DNA from: Jeotgalibaca sp052266715
GTDB taxonomy: Bacteria > Bacillota > Bacilli > Lactobacillales > Aerococcaceae
DNA length: 64,000 nt
Assembly (NCBI GenBank): GCA_052266715.1
Contig: JBQPRB010000002.1
Reading direction: 5' to 3' (one strand)
This document shows, piece after piece, positions 8,376 to 16,389 of the stretch. The notes under the pieces were generated by a model. It worked only from the letters and a program-made list of their open reading frames with translations, was not told where the DNA came from and ran no database searches. Every line of letters starts with the position of its first letter. Position 1 is the first letter of the stretch. The position numbers and the translations under genes are program-made.

Positions 8376-9062
8376 ATGAAGCAGATTATTCACAATGAGT
8401 GGCAAGAAGTTTTGGAGCCTGAGTTCAAATCAGCTTATTATTTACAACTACGTAAATTTTTGAAAAAAGAGTATGGACAAGCAACTATTTATCCCAGTAT
8501 GCATGATATATGGAATGCATTCGAATTAACACCTTATAATGATGTGAAAGTGGTTATCATCGGTCAAGATCCTTACCATGGAGAAAACCAGGCACATGGG
8601 CTTAGTTTCTCTGTCCAAAAAGGAGTCCGAATTCCACCATCATTGCGAAATATATATAAGGAATTGGAATCTGATTTAGGTATTAAACCTGTGACCCATG
8701 GTAATTTAACTGCCTGGGCAAAACAAGGTGTTTTCCTTTTAAACAGTGTCTTGACTGTCCGCCAAGGGGAAGCTTATTCCCATCGTGGAAAAGGGTGGGA
8801 ATTATTAACGGACGCCGTTATCCGCGCCCTAAATGAGCGTGATAAACCAGTTGTATTTATTTTGTGGGGAAATGCGTCCATTGCTAAAAAAGCATTTATC
8901 GATACATCCAAGCATATTGTAATATCCTCCCCACATCCAAGTCCGTTATCGGCTCACAGAGGCTTTTTCGGATCCAAACCATTTTCCAAGACTAACCAGG
9001 CACTAAAAGAATTAGGCGAACAGCCCATTGACTGGCAATTGCCGGATGAGGTGACCGAATGA
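8376..9062 (+). CDS. ung: Uracil-DNA glycosylase (family 1)
   Basis: Removes uracil from DNA as the first step of base-excision repair. 228 residues. The water-activating loop GQDPYH (Asp65), the AHGLSFSV stretch and the Leu-loop HPSPLSAHRGFFG near the C-terminus are all intact and define family 1. Start ATG follows GTGAGGAG. The next gene, an alpha/beta hydrolase, overlaps its stop by 4 bases (ATGA), so the two are co-translated. Confidence 0.96.
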   Translation: MKQIIHNEWQEVLEPEFKSAYYLQLRKFLKKEYGQATIYPSMHDIWNAFELTPYNDVKVVIIGQDPYHGENQAHGLSFSVQKGVRIPPSLRNIYKELESDLGIKPVTHGNLTAWAKQGVFLLNSVLTVRQGEAYSHRGKGWELLTDAVIRALNERDKPVVFILWGNASIAKKAFIDTSKHIVISSPHPSPLSAHRGFFGSKPFSKTNQALKELGEQPIDWQLPDEVTE

Positions 9063-9781
9063 AAAGTTACATTTTAGAAACTTCCCGGGGAAACCTTTAT
9101 TATCAGATGGGGGGAGTAGGGGAACCTCTGTTGTTCATCCATGGTAATGGAGAGGATTCTGATATTTTCAGTATCCAATTTGAAGATTTTCAGCCCACAC
9201 ATACTGTTATTGCTATGGATACCCGTGGGCATGGGCGGTCCGATTTAGGCGTTGACACTCTGACCTTCAGGCTGATTGCTGATGATATTTTAACACTGCT
9301 TGATGAACTGGCGATCGAAAAAATTATAATCGTTGGTTACAGTGACGGCGGAAATATTGCCTTATATTTAGCGGCTCATAATCCAGAACGTGTCCGTTGT
9401 GTTATAACGATGGGGTCCAACTATAAGGCAGATGCGATTGAGAAAACAACTTACCAGGAGATTGTTGAGCACAGGGAAGAACTTTTGACTCAGGAGCAAA
9501 ATGAAGAAGTTAAAAGGCAATTGAATATTGTGAATTTGATGTTGGATGAATTGGATTTATCTGAAAATGATTTGAAGAATTTACAAGTTCCGGTTTTGGT
9601 GATGGCTGGTGAATTTGATTTAATTAAGCGCGAGCACACTGAAGAAATGGCCGCACTGATACCGAATGGAGAAGTTTTTATTGTCCCGGAAGGCGGCCAT
9701 GATTTCTTTGTAACGGATCCAGGGAGTTTTCAAGAAGCAGTCAATCTGTTTTTTGAAAAATTAGAGGACAATGAGATTTAA
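9059..9781 (+). CDS. Alpha/beta-fold hydrolase
   Basis: Hydrolase of unknown substrate, 240 residues. The fold is clear: oxyanion-hole motif FIHGNGED (about 27-34), DTRGHGRSD, nucleophile elbow GYSDGG (Ser95), acid in GEFDLI (about 190) and the catalytic His in GGHDFF near the end. It overlaps ung by 4 bases. Related proteins include esterases and chloroperoxidase-like enzymes; nothing in the sequence selects one of these. Confidence 0.85.
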   Translation: MKSYILETSRGNLYYQMGGVGEPLLFIHGNGEDSDIFSIQFEDFQPTHTVIAMDTRGHGRSDLGVDTLTFRLIADDILTLLDELAIEKIIIVGYSDGGNIALYLAAHNPERVRCVITMGSNYKADAIEKTTYQEIVEHREELLTQEQNEEVKRQLNIVNLMLDELDLSENDLKNLQVPVLVMAGEFDLIKREHTEEMAALIPNGEVFIVPEGGHDFFVTDPGSFQEAVNLFFEKLEDNEI

Positions 9782-9782
9782 C

Positions 9783-9811
9783 TTGAAATATTCTTTTCTT
9801 TGAATTATGAT
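9783..9811 (+). promoter_or_regulatory. Promoter of the tyrA leader
   Basis: TTGAAA (9783-9788), a 17-base spacer and TATGAT (9806-9811). It starts right after the hydrolase stop codon; transcription would begin near 9818 and read through the leader peptide into tyrA. Confidence 0.7.
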
Positions 9812-9840
9812 AGGTTTACAAAAAGAATCGAGGACAGACA

Positions 9841-9894
9841 ATGACTAATTGGGTATGGCAAAAAGAAAATGAATATTATGGCTACTATAGATAG
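9841..9894 (+). CDS. Tyr-rich leader peptide of tyrA (attenuator peptide)
   Basis: A 17-codon frame with GAGG (9830-9833) seven bases before its ATG. The peptide begins MTNWVWQKENE and continues with YYGYYR and a TAG stop: four Tyr codons within the last six and two Trp codons. It is followed by alternative hairpins and a terminator in front of prephenate dehydrogenase, the committed tyrosine-branch enzyme. This is the arrangement of ribosome-mediated attenuation: scarcity of charged tRNA-Tyr would stall a ribosome on these codons. The function is inferred; the frame, ribosome-binding site and codons are seen. Confidence 0.7.
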   Translation: MTNWVWQKENEYYGYYR

Positions 9895-10079
9895 TATTCA
9901 TATCCAACTTTGGATGTGAACTGTGATAAACATTCATATCTAGAGTGGCTATATTGACATGTCTGTTCAGCCGCTTGTAATAATAGCGGCTGGTAAATTT
10001 AAACATTCTGGTTGATCCCCAACTGGAAAATTTAATATAAACCCTGCTGAGGTTATTACTCGGCGGGGTTTATTTTTTT
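9869..10079 (+). promoter_or_regulatory. tyrA transcription attenuator
   Basis: Alternating pairings can be seen. Arm 1 (9869-9879, covering the first two Tyr codons) pairs with 9891-9901 (11 bp, one U-G). The end of that second arm (9899-9906) can instead pair with 9911-9918, and 9913-9920 can pair with 9934-9941; the motif ATTCATATC occurs twice (9896 and 9933). Then come a stable 8-bp hairpin (9968-9975 with 9985-9992), a weaker one (10009-10027) and the terminator. This chain of overlapping stems is what an attenuator needs. Which pairing acts as antiterminator could not be resolved by eye. Confidence 0.55.
10037..10079 (+). terminator. Attenuator terminator upstream of tyrA
   Basis: A 15-bp stem (10037-10051 with 10059-10073, two G-U pairs), a 7-base loop and a run of seven T ending 22 bases before the tyrA start. 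Confidence 0.85.
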
Positions 10080-10100
10080 GAATAGAAAGGGGACTGAAAT

Positions 10101-10967
10101 ATGAAAACAATTGCAATTGTAGGCTTAGGAGTTGTTGGGGGTTCATTTGCCAAAGCGATCAAGTTAAATGAAATAAAGGATGTTGAGGTTTTGGCAATCG
10201 ATCTTGATTCCGAAACACTTAAACAGGCATTGGAAGAAGGAACAATTCAAGGCGGGGAAACCAAAAATAAAACGATTCTCCAAAGAGCGGATATTGTAAT
10301 TTTTGCACTGTATCCAGAGGCAATGAAAAAATTTGTGAAAACTCACGCGCAAGAATTCAAAACAGGTGCTATCCTGACGGATACTGCGGGCGTGAAAGGA
10401 GCTTTAATTGAAAATATGCAAGCTGATCTCCCGAAACAAGTGGATTTTATATTTGGCCATCCAATGGCTGGACGCGAGAGTCGCGGCTATAAATTTGCGA
10501 CTGGTACTATTTTCCAGGGTGCAAATTACTTGATAACTCCAACCAGTGAAAATAAACAAGAGAATGTAGATATCTTGATCGATTTATTGAAAAAGCTTGG
10601 TTTTAAAAGGATATCGGTCGTGAACCCACAGGAACATGATGAGATGATTGCTTTTACCAGCCAACTTTGTCACGCGATTGCAGTTGCCTTGATTAATAGT
10701 GATGATCCTCATCGTGAGACCGTGCGATTTATCGGAGATAGTTACCGTGATTTAACGCGTATTGCCAAAATAAATGAATCCTTATGGTCAGAATTATTCC
10801 TGGAAAACAAGGCAGCATTACTGGATGCCATGACAAGTTTTGAGATGCAGTTTCATGCTATCAAACAAGCAGTCTTAACCGATGATAGCAAAGCTTTGGA
10901 AACCTTATTTGTCGAATCCACCGAGCGACGCATCAGCCTTGAAGCATCCGATTTAAAAGGTAAATGA
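10101..10967 (+). CDS. tyrA: Prephenate dehydrogenase
   Basis: Oxidatively decarboxylates prephenate to 4-hydroxyphenylpyruvate in tyrosine synthesis. 288 residues: Rossmann motif GLGVVGGSFA (about 7-16) with the acidic ribose-binding residue in AIDLD, TDTAGVKG, the substrate motif GHPMAGRESRG and the helical C-terminal half with HDEMIAFTSQLCHAIA. The protein ends after that dimerisation region, with no ACT domain, so control by protein-level tyrosine feedback may be limited; the attenuator upstream could take over that role. No other aromatic-pathway gene adjoins it, so tyrA stands alone here. Confidence 0.92.
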   Translation: MKTIAIVGLGVVGGSFAKAIKLNEIKDVEVLAIDLDSETLKQALEEGTIQGGETKNKTILQRADIVIFALYPEAMKKFVKTHAQEFKTGAILTDTAGVKGALIENMQADLPKQVDFIFGHPMAGRESRGYKFATGTIFQGANYLITPTSENKQENVDILIDLLKKLGFKRISVVNPQEHDEMIAFTSQLCHAIAVALINSDDPHRETVRFIGDSYRDLTRIAKINESLWSELFLENKAALLDAMTSFEMQFHAIKQAVLTDDSKALETLFVESTERRISLEASDLKGK

Positions 10968-11059
10968 TTTTTTTAAAAGCTCTATGTATAAATGCGGAAT
11001 AGTCATATATTTTATGGTATCCTTGATGGTGAAATGGACACCCGGAAAGGAGTCTTAAT

Positions 11060-12073
11060 ATGGAATTAAGTATTTTAGATCAAGTGCCAATATCTACTGC
11101 AAGTAGCTCAAGAGATGCTTTGAATAATGCTGTCACCTTAGCGCAAGTTGCAGAAAAACTTGGTTATCGACGTATTTGGTTTTCTGAACATCATGGGGCT
11201 ACTAATTTAGCTAGTTCAGCACCCGAGATTATAACGGCACACGTGGCAGCAAAAACAAAGACCATTAATGTTGGGACAGGCGGCATCATGATGATGCATT
11301 ATTCGCCTTTAAAAATTGCAGAAATTTTCAAAACATTGGAAGTCCTGCATCCAGGCAGAATAGATTTGGGAATAGGGCGGGCACCTGGTGGCGACCGCAA
11401 TGCAATCTTTGCTTTGTCACAGGGAAAAGCCCCGAACTTAAATAACATGTATGACAAATTAGAAGTAATCCAAGATTTGATATTAGATGAGCAACCGCAA
11501 TACGAGGTATATCAACATACAATCGCAACACCACAAACCGAAACAGTTCCTACCATGTGGCTATTAGGTTCGAGTGGTGACAGTGCCATGCAGGCTGCAA
11601 ATAGAGGTATTGGTTATTCCTATGCGCAATTTTTTAGCGGCAAGATGAACCCCGAAGCCTTTGAAATTTATAACAGTCGATTTAAACCCTCCCGCTTTAT
11701 GGCCGAGAAAAAATTATCGGTTGCGTTTTATGCAATGGTCTGCGAAACGGAGGAAGAAGCTAACTACTATACTCTTCCTTACCTGCTATCAAAAATGAAT
11801 TTGATGCGCGGTCATCGCATGGAGAAGATGTTAACACCCGAAGAAGCCGTAAATCATCCTTTATCCGAAATGGACCGCATGATTATTGAGAAGCTTCGTG
11901 AAGGGATGCTAATTGGGACAGCTCAAACGGTAGCAGCCGAATTGAAAAAATATGAGATGGAATATCACATAGATGAAGCGATGATCGTTACTTTTGCAGA
12001 CCCTCAGGATGTAAGACATAACTCCTACCGCTTGTTGGCGGAAGAATTCGGGATTGTGAAGGGTGGAAGTTGA
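11060..12073 (+). CDS. LLM-class (bacterial luciferase-like) flavin-dependent oxidoreductase
   Basis: TIM-barrel monooxygenase-type protein using reduced flavin; substrate unknown. 337 residues with the family pattern RIWFSEHH (about 37-44), VGTGGIMMMHYSPLKIAE, RIDLGIGRAPGGD and WLLGSSGDSAMQAA, as in the MsnO8/YwcH-like group. Start ATG follows AAAGGAG. The gene ends overlapping the start of the next gene, so they are likely co-transcribed. Confidence 0.87.
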   Translation: MELSILDQVPISTASSSRDALNNAVTLAQVAEKLGYRRIWFSEHHGATNLASSAPEIITAHVAAKTKTINVGTGGIMMMHYSPLKIAEIFKTLEVLHPGRIDLGIGRAPGGDRNAIFALSQGKAPNLNNMYDKLEVIQDLILDEQPQYEVYQHTIATPQTETVPTMWLLGSSGDSAMQAANRGIGYSYAQFFSGKMNPEAFEIYNSRFKPSRFMAEKKLSVAFYAMVCETEEEANYYTLPYLLSKMNLMRGHRMEKMLTPEEAVNHPLSEMDRMIIEKLREGMLIGTAQTVAAELKKYEMEYHIDEAMIVTFADPQDVRHNSYRLLAEEFGIVKGGS

Positions 12074-12759
12074 ACGTGACCTTATCATTCTGGATGGCAG
12101 CCGAAAAATGGTATCAATTTTGGGCACCAGTTTCACTGGGGATAATAATGTTTTCTGGTCTGGTTATGGCTTTTGCTTTCACAAAAAGAAAGACAAGCAT
12201 TGGGAAAAACGTTTTGAAAATAGCCGCTATTGTCGTTGGCATATTTGCGGTGGCGATTTTGTTTAATAATCAACGGTATGAGTCGTATTTAGAGCCTGCA
12301 AGTCACGTGACGCCAGTTATTCGGCATATGCAGTATAAAGCATTCCAAGGTTATCAACCCATGACCCCATCAACAGTGGCAGCCTATGCCCGTTATCATG
12401 ATCCTGACGGGGTGATGGCAACGGGGTTGTATGATGAAGAAATTGTTAGAGAACCAGTAAATTATCTGGGGAAAAAACACCGTCATCATTATTTTGAGTA
12501 TAAAGGGAAAATATTCAAACAGTATGAATCAAGTGTTGTTTTTGAACCGTCTGAATCTCAGACGGCTATAATAGGAACGCTTCATCATCTGAAGGATTCT
12601 GAATTTGAAACGATTGGATTTAATGACACCCACTATATTTTTTATGACCATGTCGTGATAGCACAGGATGATACCGGTAAAACGTATTCTCCAGAAGATG
12701 AATTTCTGGTTCCCACACTCAAAGATATATTTCTCGATTGGACATTTAGATACTATTAA
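12070..12759 (+). CDS. Uncharacterised membrane protein with extracytoplasmic domain
   Basis: Not recognised. 229 residues if started at TTG 12070, which overlaps the previous stop; GTG 12076 is an alternative with better spacing to GGGTGG. Two hydrophobic segments (about residues 16-37 and 47-65) are followed by about 160 soluble, His- and Tyr-rich residues (KKHRHHYFEYKGK) that are probably outside the cell. No cysteines, signal-peptidase site or catalytic motif stands out. Translational overlap with the luciferase-like gene suggests a shared transcript. Confidence 0.65.
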   Translation: MNVTLSFWMAAEKWYQFWAPVSLGIIMFSGLVMAFAFTKRKTSIGKNVLKIAAIVVGIFAVAILFNNQRYESYLEPASHVTPVIRHMQYKAFQGYQPMTPSTVAAYARYHDPDGVMATGLYDEEIVREPVNYLGKKHRHHYFEYKGKIFKQYESSVVFEPSESQTAIIGTLHHLKDSEFETIGFNDTHYIFYDHVVIAQDDTGKTYSPEDEFLVPTLKDIFLDWTFRYY

Positions 12760-13037
12760 TAATTTACTTAAAAACCGTACGAAGTGATACACACGTTAAT
12801 CTGTTTCAAAACAGAAAATGAACAAATAATTTCTAGTATGATGTCATTTACAACACGTACACTCTATGTGCAGTAAATTCATAAATTACCAATAAAATGT
12901 TATTTTTGATATCAATAATCTTGACTTATAGATTATGAAACAGTTTTTTATGCTGTTTCTATCAATAATAGCTGATATTTTTTTGAAATTGCGTTATGAT
13001 AGGTGTGTAGTAAAAAATCCGAGGAGGGAACTCTCAC
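12760..13037 (+). promoter_or_regulatory. Upstream region of pta with CTGTTTC palindromes
   Basis: This 278-base AT-rich gap holds a palindrome CTGTTT-CA-AAACAG (12801-12814) and an inverted repeat GAAACAG / CTGTTTC (12937-12943 with 12953-12959, 9-base loop). Both share the half-site CTGTTTC. A TATGAT (12995-13000) is a possible -10 for pta with only a weak -35. The half-sites could be operators; no regulator is identifiable. Confidence 0.35.
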
Positions 13038-14018
13038 ATGGACATGTTCCAAAGTTTAGAAGCAAAGATTAAAGGTAAAAAAATTAAAATCGTTTTCCCG
13101 GAAGCAACAGATTCACGTATTTTAGGTGCCGTAGTACGTCTTAAAGCAGAGGATTTAGTAGAACCAATTTTAGTTGGTAACAAAGAAGCTGTTGAAACAG
13201 CTGCTAAAGACCGTGGATTCAACATTGAAGGCGTTTCTGTTTTAGATCCAGCTAACTATGCTGAATTTGACGAAATGGTTGCATCTTTTGTTGAACGTCG
13301 TAAAGGAAAAGCGACAGAAGAACAAGCACGCAAAACATTATTGGATGAAAACTATTTCGGAACAATGCTTGTATATATGGGATTGGCTGATGGCTTAGTA
13401 AGTGGTGCCGTTCACTCAACAGGTGATACTGTGCGTCCAGCTCTACAAATCATCAAAACAAAACCAGGCGTTAGCCGTACTTCTGGAGCTTTTATCATGC
13501 TTCGTGGTCGTGGCCAAGAAAAATATTTGTTCTCTGACTGTGCTATTAACATTAACCCAACTGCACAAGAATTGGCAGAAATCGCAGTGGAATCAGCTAA
13601 AACAGCTGAAATGTTCGATATTGAGCCGAATGTGGCAATGTTAAGCTTCTCCACTAAAGGATCTGCATCATCCCCAGAACAAGAAAAAGTTGCCGAAGCA
13701 ACAAGAATTGCTAAAGAATTAGCGCCGGAATATAATATCGATGGCGAATTGCAATTTGATGCTGCCTTTGTTGAAGCAGTAGCTAAACAAAAAGCACCAG
13801 ATTCCCCAGTTGCTGGTCAAGCAACAGTATTTGTATTCCCTGAAATCCAATCAGGAAACATTGGTTACAAGATTGCACAACGTTTTGGAGCTTTTGAAGC
13901 TGTTGGACCAATCTTGCAAGGTTTGAATAAACCGATTTCTGACCTTTCTCGTGGTTGTGTGGAAGAGGATGTCTTCAAGACAGCTATTATCACAGCAAAT
14001 CAAACATTGGTAAAATAA
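13038..14018 (+). CDS. pta: Phosphate acetyltransferase
   Basis: Interconverts acetyl-CoA and acetyl phosphate; with acetate kinase (not in the window) it makes ATP and acetate. 326 residues, the short Firmicutes form without regulatory N-terminal domains. Motifs: KIVFPEATDSRIL at the N-terminus, GLADGLVSGAVHSTGDTVRPALQ-type segment, SFSTKGSASSPE and the C-terminal VFVFPEIQSGNIGYK. Start ATG follows GAGGAGGG. Codon use is that of a highly expressed gene. Monocistronic, with its own terminator. Confidence 0.97.
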   Translation: MDMFQSLEAKIKGKKIKIVFPEATDSRILGAVVRLKAEDLVEPILVGNKEAVETAAKDRGFNIEGVSVLDPANYAEFDEMVASFVERRKGKATEEQARKTLLDENYFGTMLVYMGLADGLVSGAVHSTGDTVRPALQIIKTKPGVSRTSGAFIMLRGRGQEKYLFSDCAININPTAQELAEIAVESAKTAEMFDIEPNVAMLSFSTKGSASSPEQEKVAEATRIAKELAPEYNIDGELQFDAAFVEAVAKQKAPDSPVAGQATVFVFPEIQSGNIGYKIAQRFGAFEAVGPILQGLNKPISDLSRGCVEEDVFKTAIITANQTLVK

Positions 14019-14029
14019 TTTATCCGTAT

Positions 14030-14064
14030 AACAGCCCCAGTCATATGCTGGGGCTGTTTTTTTC
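14030..14064 (+). terminator. pta terminator
   Basis: An 11-bp stem AACAGCCCCAG / CTGGGGCTGTT (14030-14040 with 14048-14058) followed by T-rich sequence. Confidence 0.92.
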
Positions 14065-14111
14065 TTTTTCTTTTTGCGATATAATAGAGCAGAGATTGAA
14101 GTGGGGGTTGA

Positions 14112-14591
14112 ATGGTGATTTATACAATTAATACCAACAATGAAAAAGAAACACTCGATTTAGCCGAAAAATTGGGGAACTTAGTTCAAGCACGCGATGT
14201 TATTTTGTTGGAAGGCGACTTAGGGGCTGGTAAAACAACTTTTACAAAAGGATTGGCGACAGGGATGGGAATAGGACAAGTTATCAAAAGTCCCACCTAT
14301 ACCATTATCCGGGAATATACCAAAGGACGTTTACCGCTATATCACATGGATGTTTACCGGCTTGAAGAAGCAGGTAGTGATGAAATGGGTTTGGAAGAGT
14401 ATTTTTACGGTGATGGGGTAAGCGTTGTTGAATGGTCCAAGTTTATTGCGGATGAATTACCTAATAATTATCTGCTTGTCCAAATAGATAAAACAGGGGA
14501 ATATCTACAAAATCGTACGTTTACGATTGAATCAGTCGGAGAACGTTATGACAAACTATTAATAGATTGGAAAAATTTAAATGAAAACTGA
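14112..14591 (+). CDS. tsaE: tRNA threonylcarbamoyladenosine biosynthesis ATPase TsaE
   Basis: Part of the TsaB-TsaD-TsaE system that makes t6A37 in tRNAs reading ANN codons. 159 residues with Walker A EGDLGAGKTTFTKG (about 36-49), SPTYTIIREY, HMDVYRLEEAG and VSVVEWSKF, the standard YdiB/TsaE series. Start ATG behind GTGGGGG. It overlaps the following GNAT gene by 11 bases, an arrangement resembling other Firmicutes where tsaE lies with an acetyltransferase; tsaB and tsaD are not here. Confidence 0.93.
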   Translation: MVIYTINTNNEKETLDLAEKLGNLVQARDVILLEGDLGAGKTTFTKGLATGMGIGQVIKSPTYTIIREYTKGRLPLYHMDVYRLEEAGSDEMGLEEYFYGDGVSVVEWSKFIADELPNNYLLVQIDKTGEYLQNRTFTIESVGERYDKLLIDWKNLNEN

Positions 14592-15108
14592 AAAACTTGA
14601 AATCATTATCCGTGAAGCAATACCCTCAGATGCAAAAGATATTATTGCATTCTGTGAGCAAACAGGTGCAGAAACAGATTATTTAACTTACGGACCAGAA
14701 GGGTTGGAGCTATCTGAAGCGTTTGAAGAGATGTATTTAGAAGGTTTGATGGAAAAGGATAATGCCATCATGCTGGTAGCAACCATTAATAATGAAGAAT
14801 TAATCGGGATTGCTTCTGTCGGATCCAATGATAAACCAAAAACGAAACATGTGGGAGAAGTCGGTATTACAGTTTCCAAAGAATTCTGGGGATATGGTCT
14901 TGGAACAGCTTTAATGGAAGAAGTAGAAATTTGGGCGAAAGAGTCTGGCGTGATCCGTCGCCTGGAATTAACCGTTCACGCTGACAATGAGCGTGCCATA
15001 GCACTTTATGAGAAAATGGGCTATCAACGAGAAGGCATTATGCCCCGCGTCATGTTTATTGACGGAGAGTTTGTAGATGGTGTCATGATGAGTTTATTGG
15101 TGGATTAG
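14581..15108 (+). CDS. GNAT-family N-acetyltransferase
   Basis: Transfers an acetyl group from acetyl-CoA to an unknown amine. 175 residues with the GNAT core: IIREAIPSDAKDI, VGEVGITVSKEFWGYGLGTALM (motif A, acetyl-CoA binding) and NERAIALYEKMGYQREG (motif B). The closest look is to the PaiA/RimI-like group rather than to RimI itself, since the C-terminal Tyr-rich end of RimI is missing. Translationally coupled to tsaE. Confidence 0.87.
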   Translation: MKTEKLEIIIREAIPSDAKDIIAFCEQTGAETDYLTYGPEGLELSEAFEEMYLEGLMEKDNAIMLVATINNEELIGIASVGSNDKPKTKHVGEVGITVSKEFWGYGLGTALMEEVEIWAKESGVIRRLELTVHADNERAIALYEKMGYQREGIMPRVMFIDGEFVDGVMMSLLVD

Positions 15109-15145
15109 AAAAAACCGTTGGAAGCAATCTGCTCCAACGGTTTTT
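15109..15145. terminator. Bidirectional terminator between GNAT gene and exoA
   Basis: A 13-bp stem AAAAACCGTTGGA / TCCAACGGTTTTT (15110-15122 with 15133-15145) with A and T tails on both sides. Confidence 0.9.
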
Positions 15146-15905
15146 AAGCGTCCAATGTTAATGAAACGGGACAATGATCGCTTCCTAGAATCTTATCGTG
15201 AATTTCAGCAGCCACTAACTTATTTTTTAAAGCTTCAGAAGTAAGAAAATAGTCAATGCGCCATCCAGCGTTATTTTTTCTGGCATTAAAGCGATAATTC
15301 CACCAAGTGTAGCGACCTGTTACATCAGGGTAAAAGAACCGGAATGTATCGATAAAACCATTTTCTAACAACAGCGAGAATTTATTCCGTTCTTCATCCG
15401 AGAAGCCTGCATTTTTACGATTAGACTTTGGGTTTTTTAAATCAATTTCAGTATGTGCGACGTTTAAGTCTCCACATATAACCACTGGTTTCGTTTGTTC
15501 AAGGGATTTTAAATAATGACGGAATGATTCTTCCCATTTCATCCGATAATCCAGTCGTGCTAATTCAGATTTGGAATTTGGTGTATAAACCGTTACAAGC
15601 CAGAAGTTTGGATATTCTAGACTGATCAGTCGACCTTCTTGATCGTGTTCATCTATACCCATCCCATATCTAACGGAAATTGGTGGATGCTTAGTATAAA
15701 TGGCAGTTCCGGAATAGCCTTTTTTGACAGCATAATTCCAATAAGATTGATATCCTTCAAACTCTAATTCAATCTGACCTTCTTGTAATTTTGTTTCTTG
15801 AATACAAAAAAAATCCGCATCTAATTCAGAAAATACTTCCAAGAAATTTTTCTGCACGATTGCTCTGAGACCATTCACATTCCATGATACAAATTTTAAT
15901 GGCAT
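15144..15905 (-). CDS. exoA: Exodeoxyribonuclease III / AP endonuclease
   Basis: Cuts at abasic sites and degrades DNA 3' to 5' in base-excision repair, the step after glycosylases such as Ung. 253 residues with the Mg-binding and catalytic motifs FVSWNVNGLRA, FCIQETKLQ (Glu), GDLNVAHTEIDL (Asp and Asn), GWRIDYFL and the final GSDHCPVSL (Asp-His). Start ATG with AGGAGT upstream. It follows a small membrane protein gene by 12 bases. Confidence 0.95.
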   Translation of the reverse strand: MPLKFVSWNVNGLRAIVQKNFLEVFSELDADFFCIQETKLQEGQIELEFEGYQSYWNYAVKKGYSGTAIYTKHPPISVRYGMGIDEHDQEGRLISLEYPNFWLVTVYTPNSKSELARLDYRMKWEESFRHYLKSLEQTKPVVICGDLNVAHTEIDLKNPKSNRKNAGFSDEERNKFSLLLENGFIDTFRFFYPDVTGRYTWWNYRFNARKNNAGWRIDYFLTSEALKNKLVAAEIHDKILGSDHCPVSLTLDA

Positions 15906-15917
15906 ACTCGCTCACTC

Positions 15918-16169
15918 CTAGAATAAAATTCCTAAAGCAAAATTACTGAAAATACCAAGAACGATTAAGTTTATTATTACAAAAGCCCATTTAAATTTTG
16001 TTTCTTTCACATTTAGGCCGTATATAACACCGACTAATGGGAAAAATAGTGCTAATAATACAGAAACGGTTGCAATGGAATTAGGATCTTTTGTTCCGAA
16101 AAGATAGACGGGGTAAAGAATAGCAAGCAATGTAAAAACCGTCGCATTTCGTAGTTGTTTATTTTTCAT
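15918..16169 (-). CDS. Small membrane protein, three predicted helices
   Basis: Not recognised. 83 residues: positive start MKNKQLRN, then hydrophobic segments at about 9-24, 34-51 and 60-82, with a conserved-looking loop NVKETKFKW. Start ATG with GAAAGGAGA. It is the first gene of a two-gene unit with exoA. No functional motif is visible. Confidence 0.7.
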   Translation of the reverse strand: MKNKQLRNATVFTLLAILYPVYLFGTKDPNSIATVSVLLALFFPLVGVIYGLNVKETKFKWAFVIINLIVLGIFSNFALGILF

Positions 16170-16286
16170 CTGTCATTCTCCTTTCCTCTCCGGAATATTT
16201 TAGCATATTTTCACTTGAAATTGCGATTATTCACTTTGAATGTTAGATGACAAAGATTACAAGTTGACTAACTAACAAAAAATAGC

Positions 16287-16314
16287 TTAATATCGAGGTA
16301 AGATATGCTACAAT
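16287..16314 (+). promoter_or_regulatory. Candidate murB promoter (extended -10)
   Basis: TTAATA (16287-16292), a 16-base spacer and TACAAT (16309-16314) preceded by TG at the extended -10 position. It lies about 75 bases before the murB start. Confidence 0.45.
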
Positions 16315-16389
16315 AACTAATGCGATGCAAATAAAAAATTATAAAACATTTATTTGTCTGAATAATGAATATTTAGTGAGGCGAAAAAC

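Noticed and set aside
9782..10100. T-box riboswitch before tyrA
   Set aside because: The conserved AGGGTGGNACCGCG stretch is absent; a Tyr-rich leader frame explains the region better.
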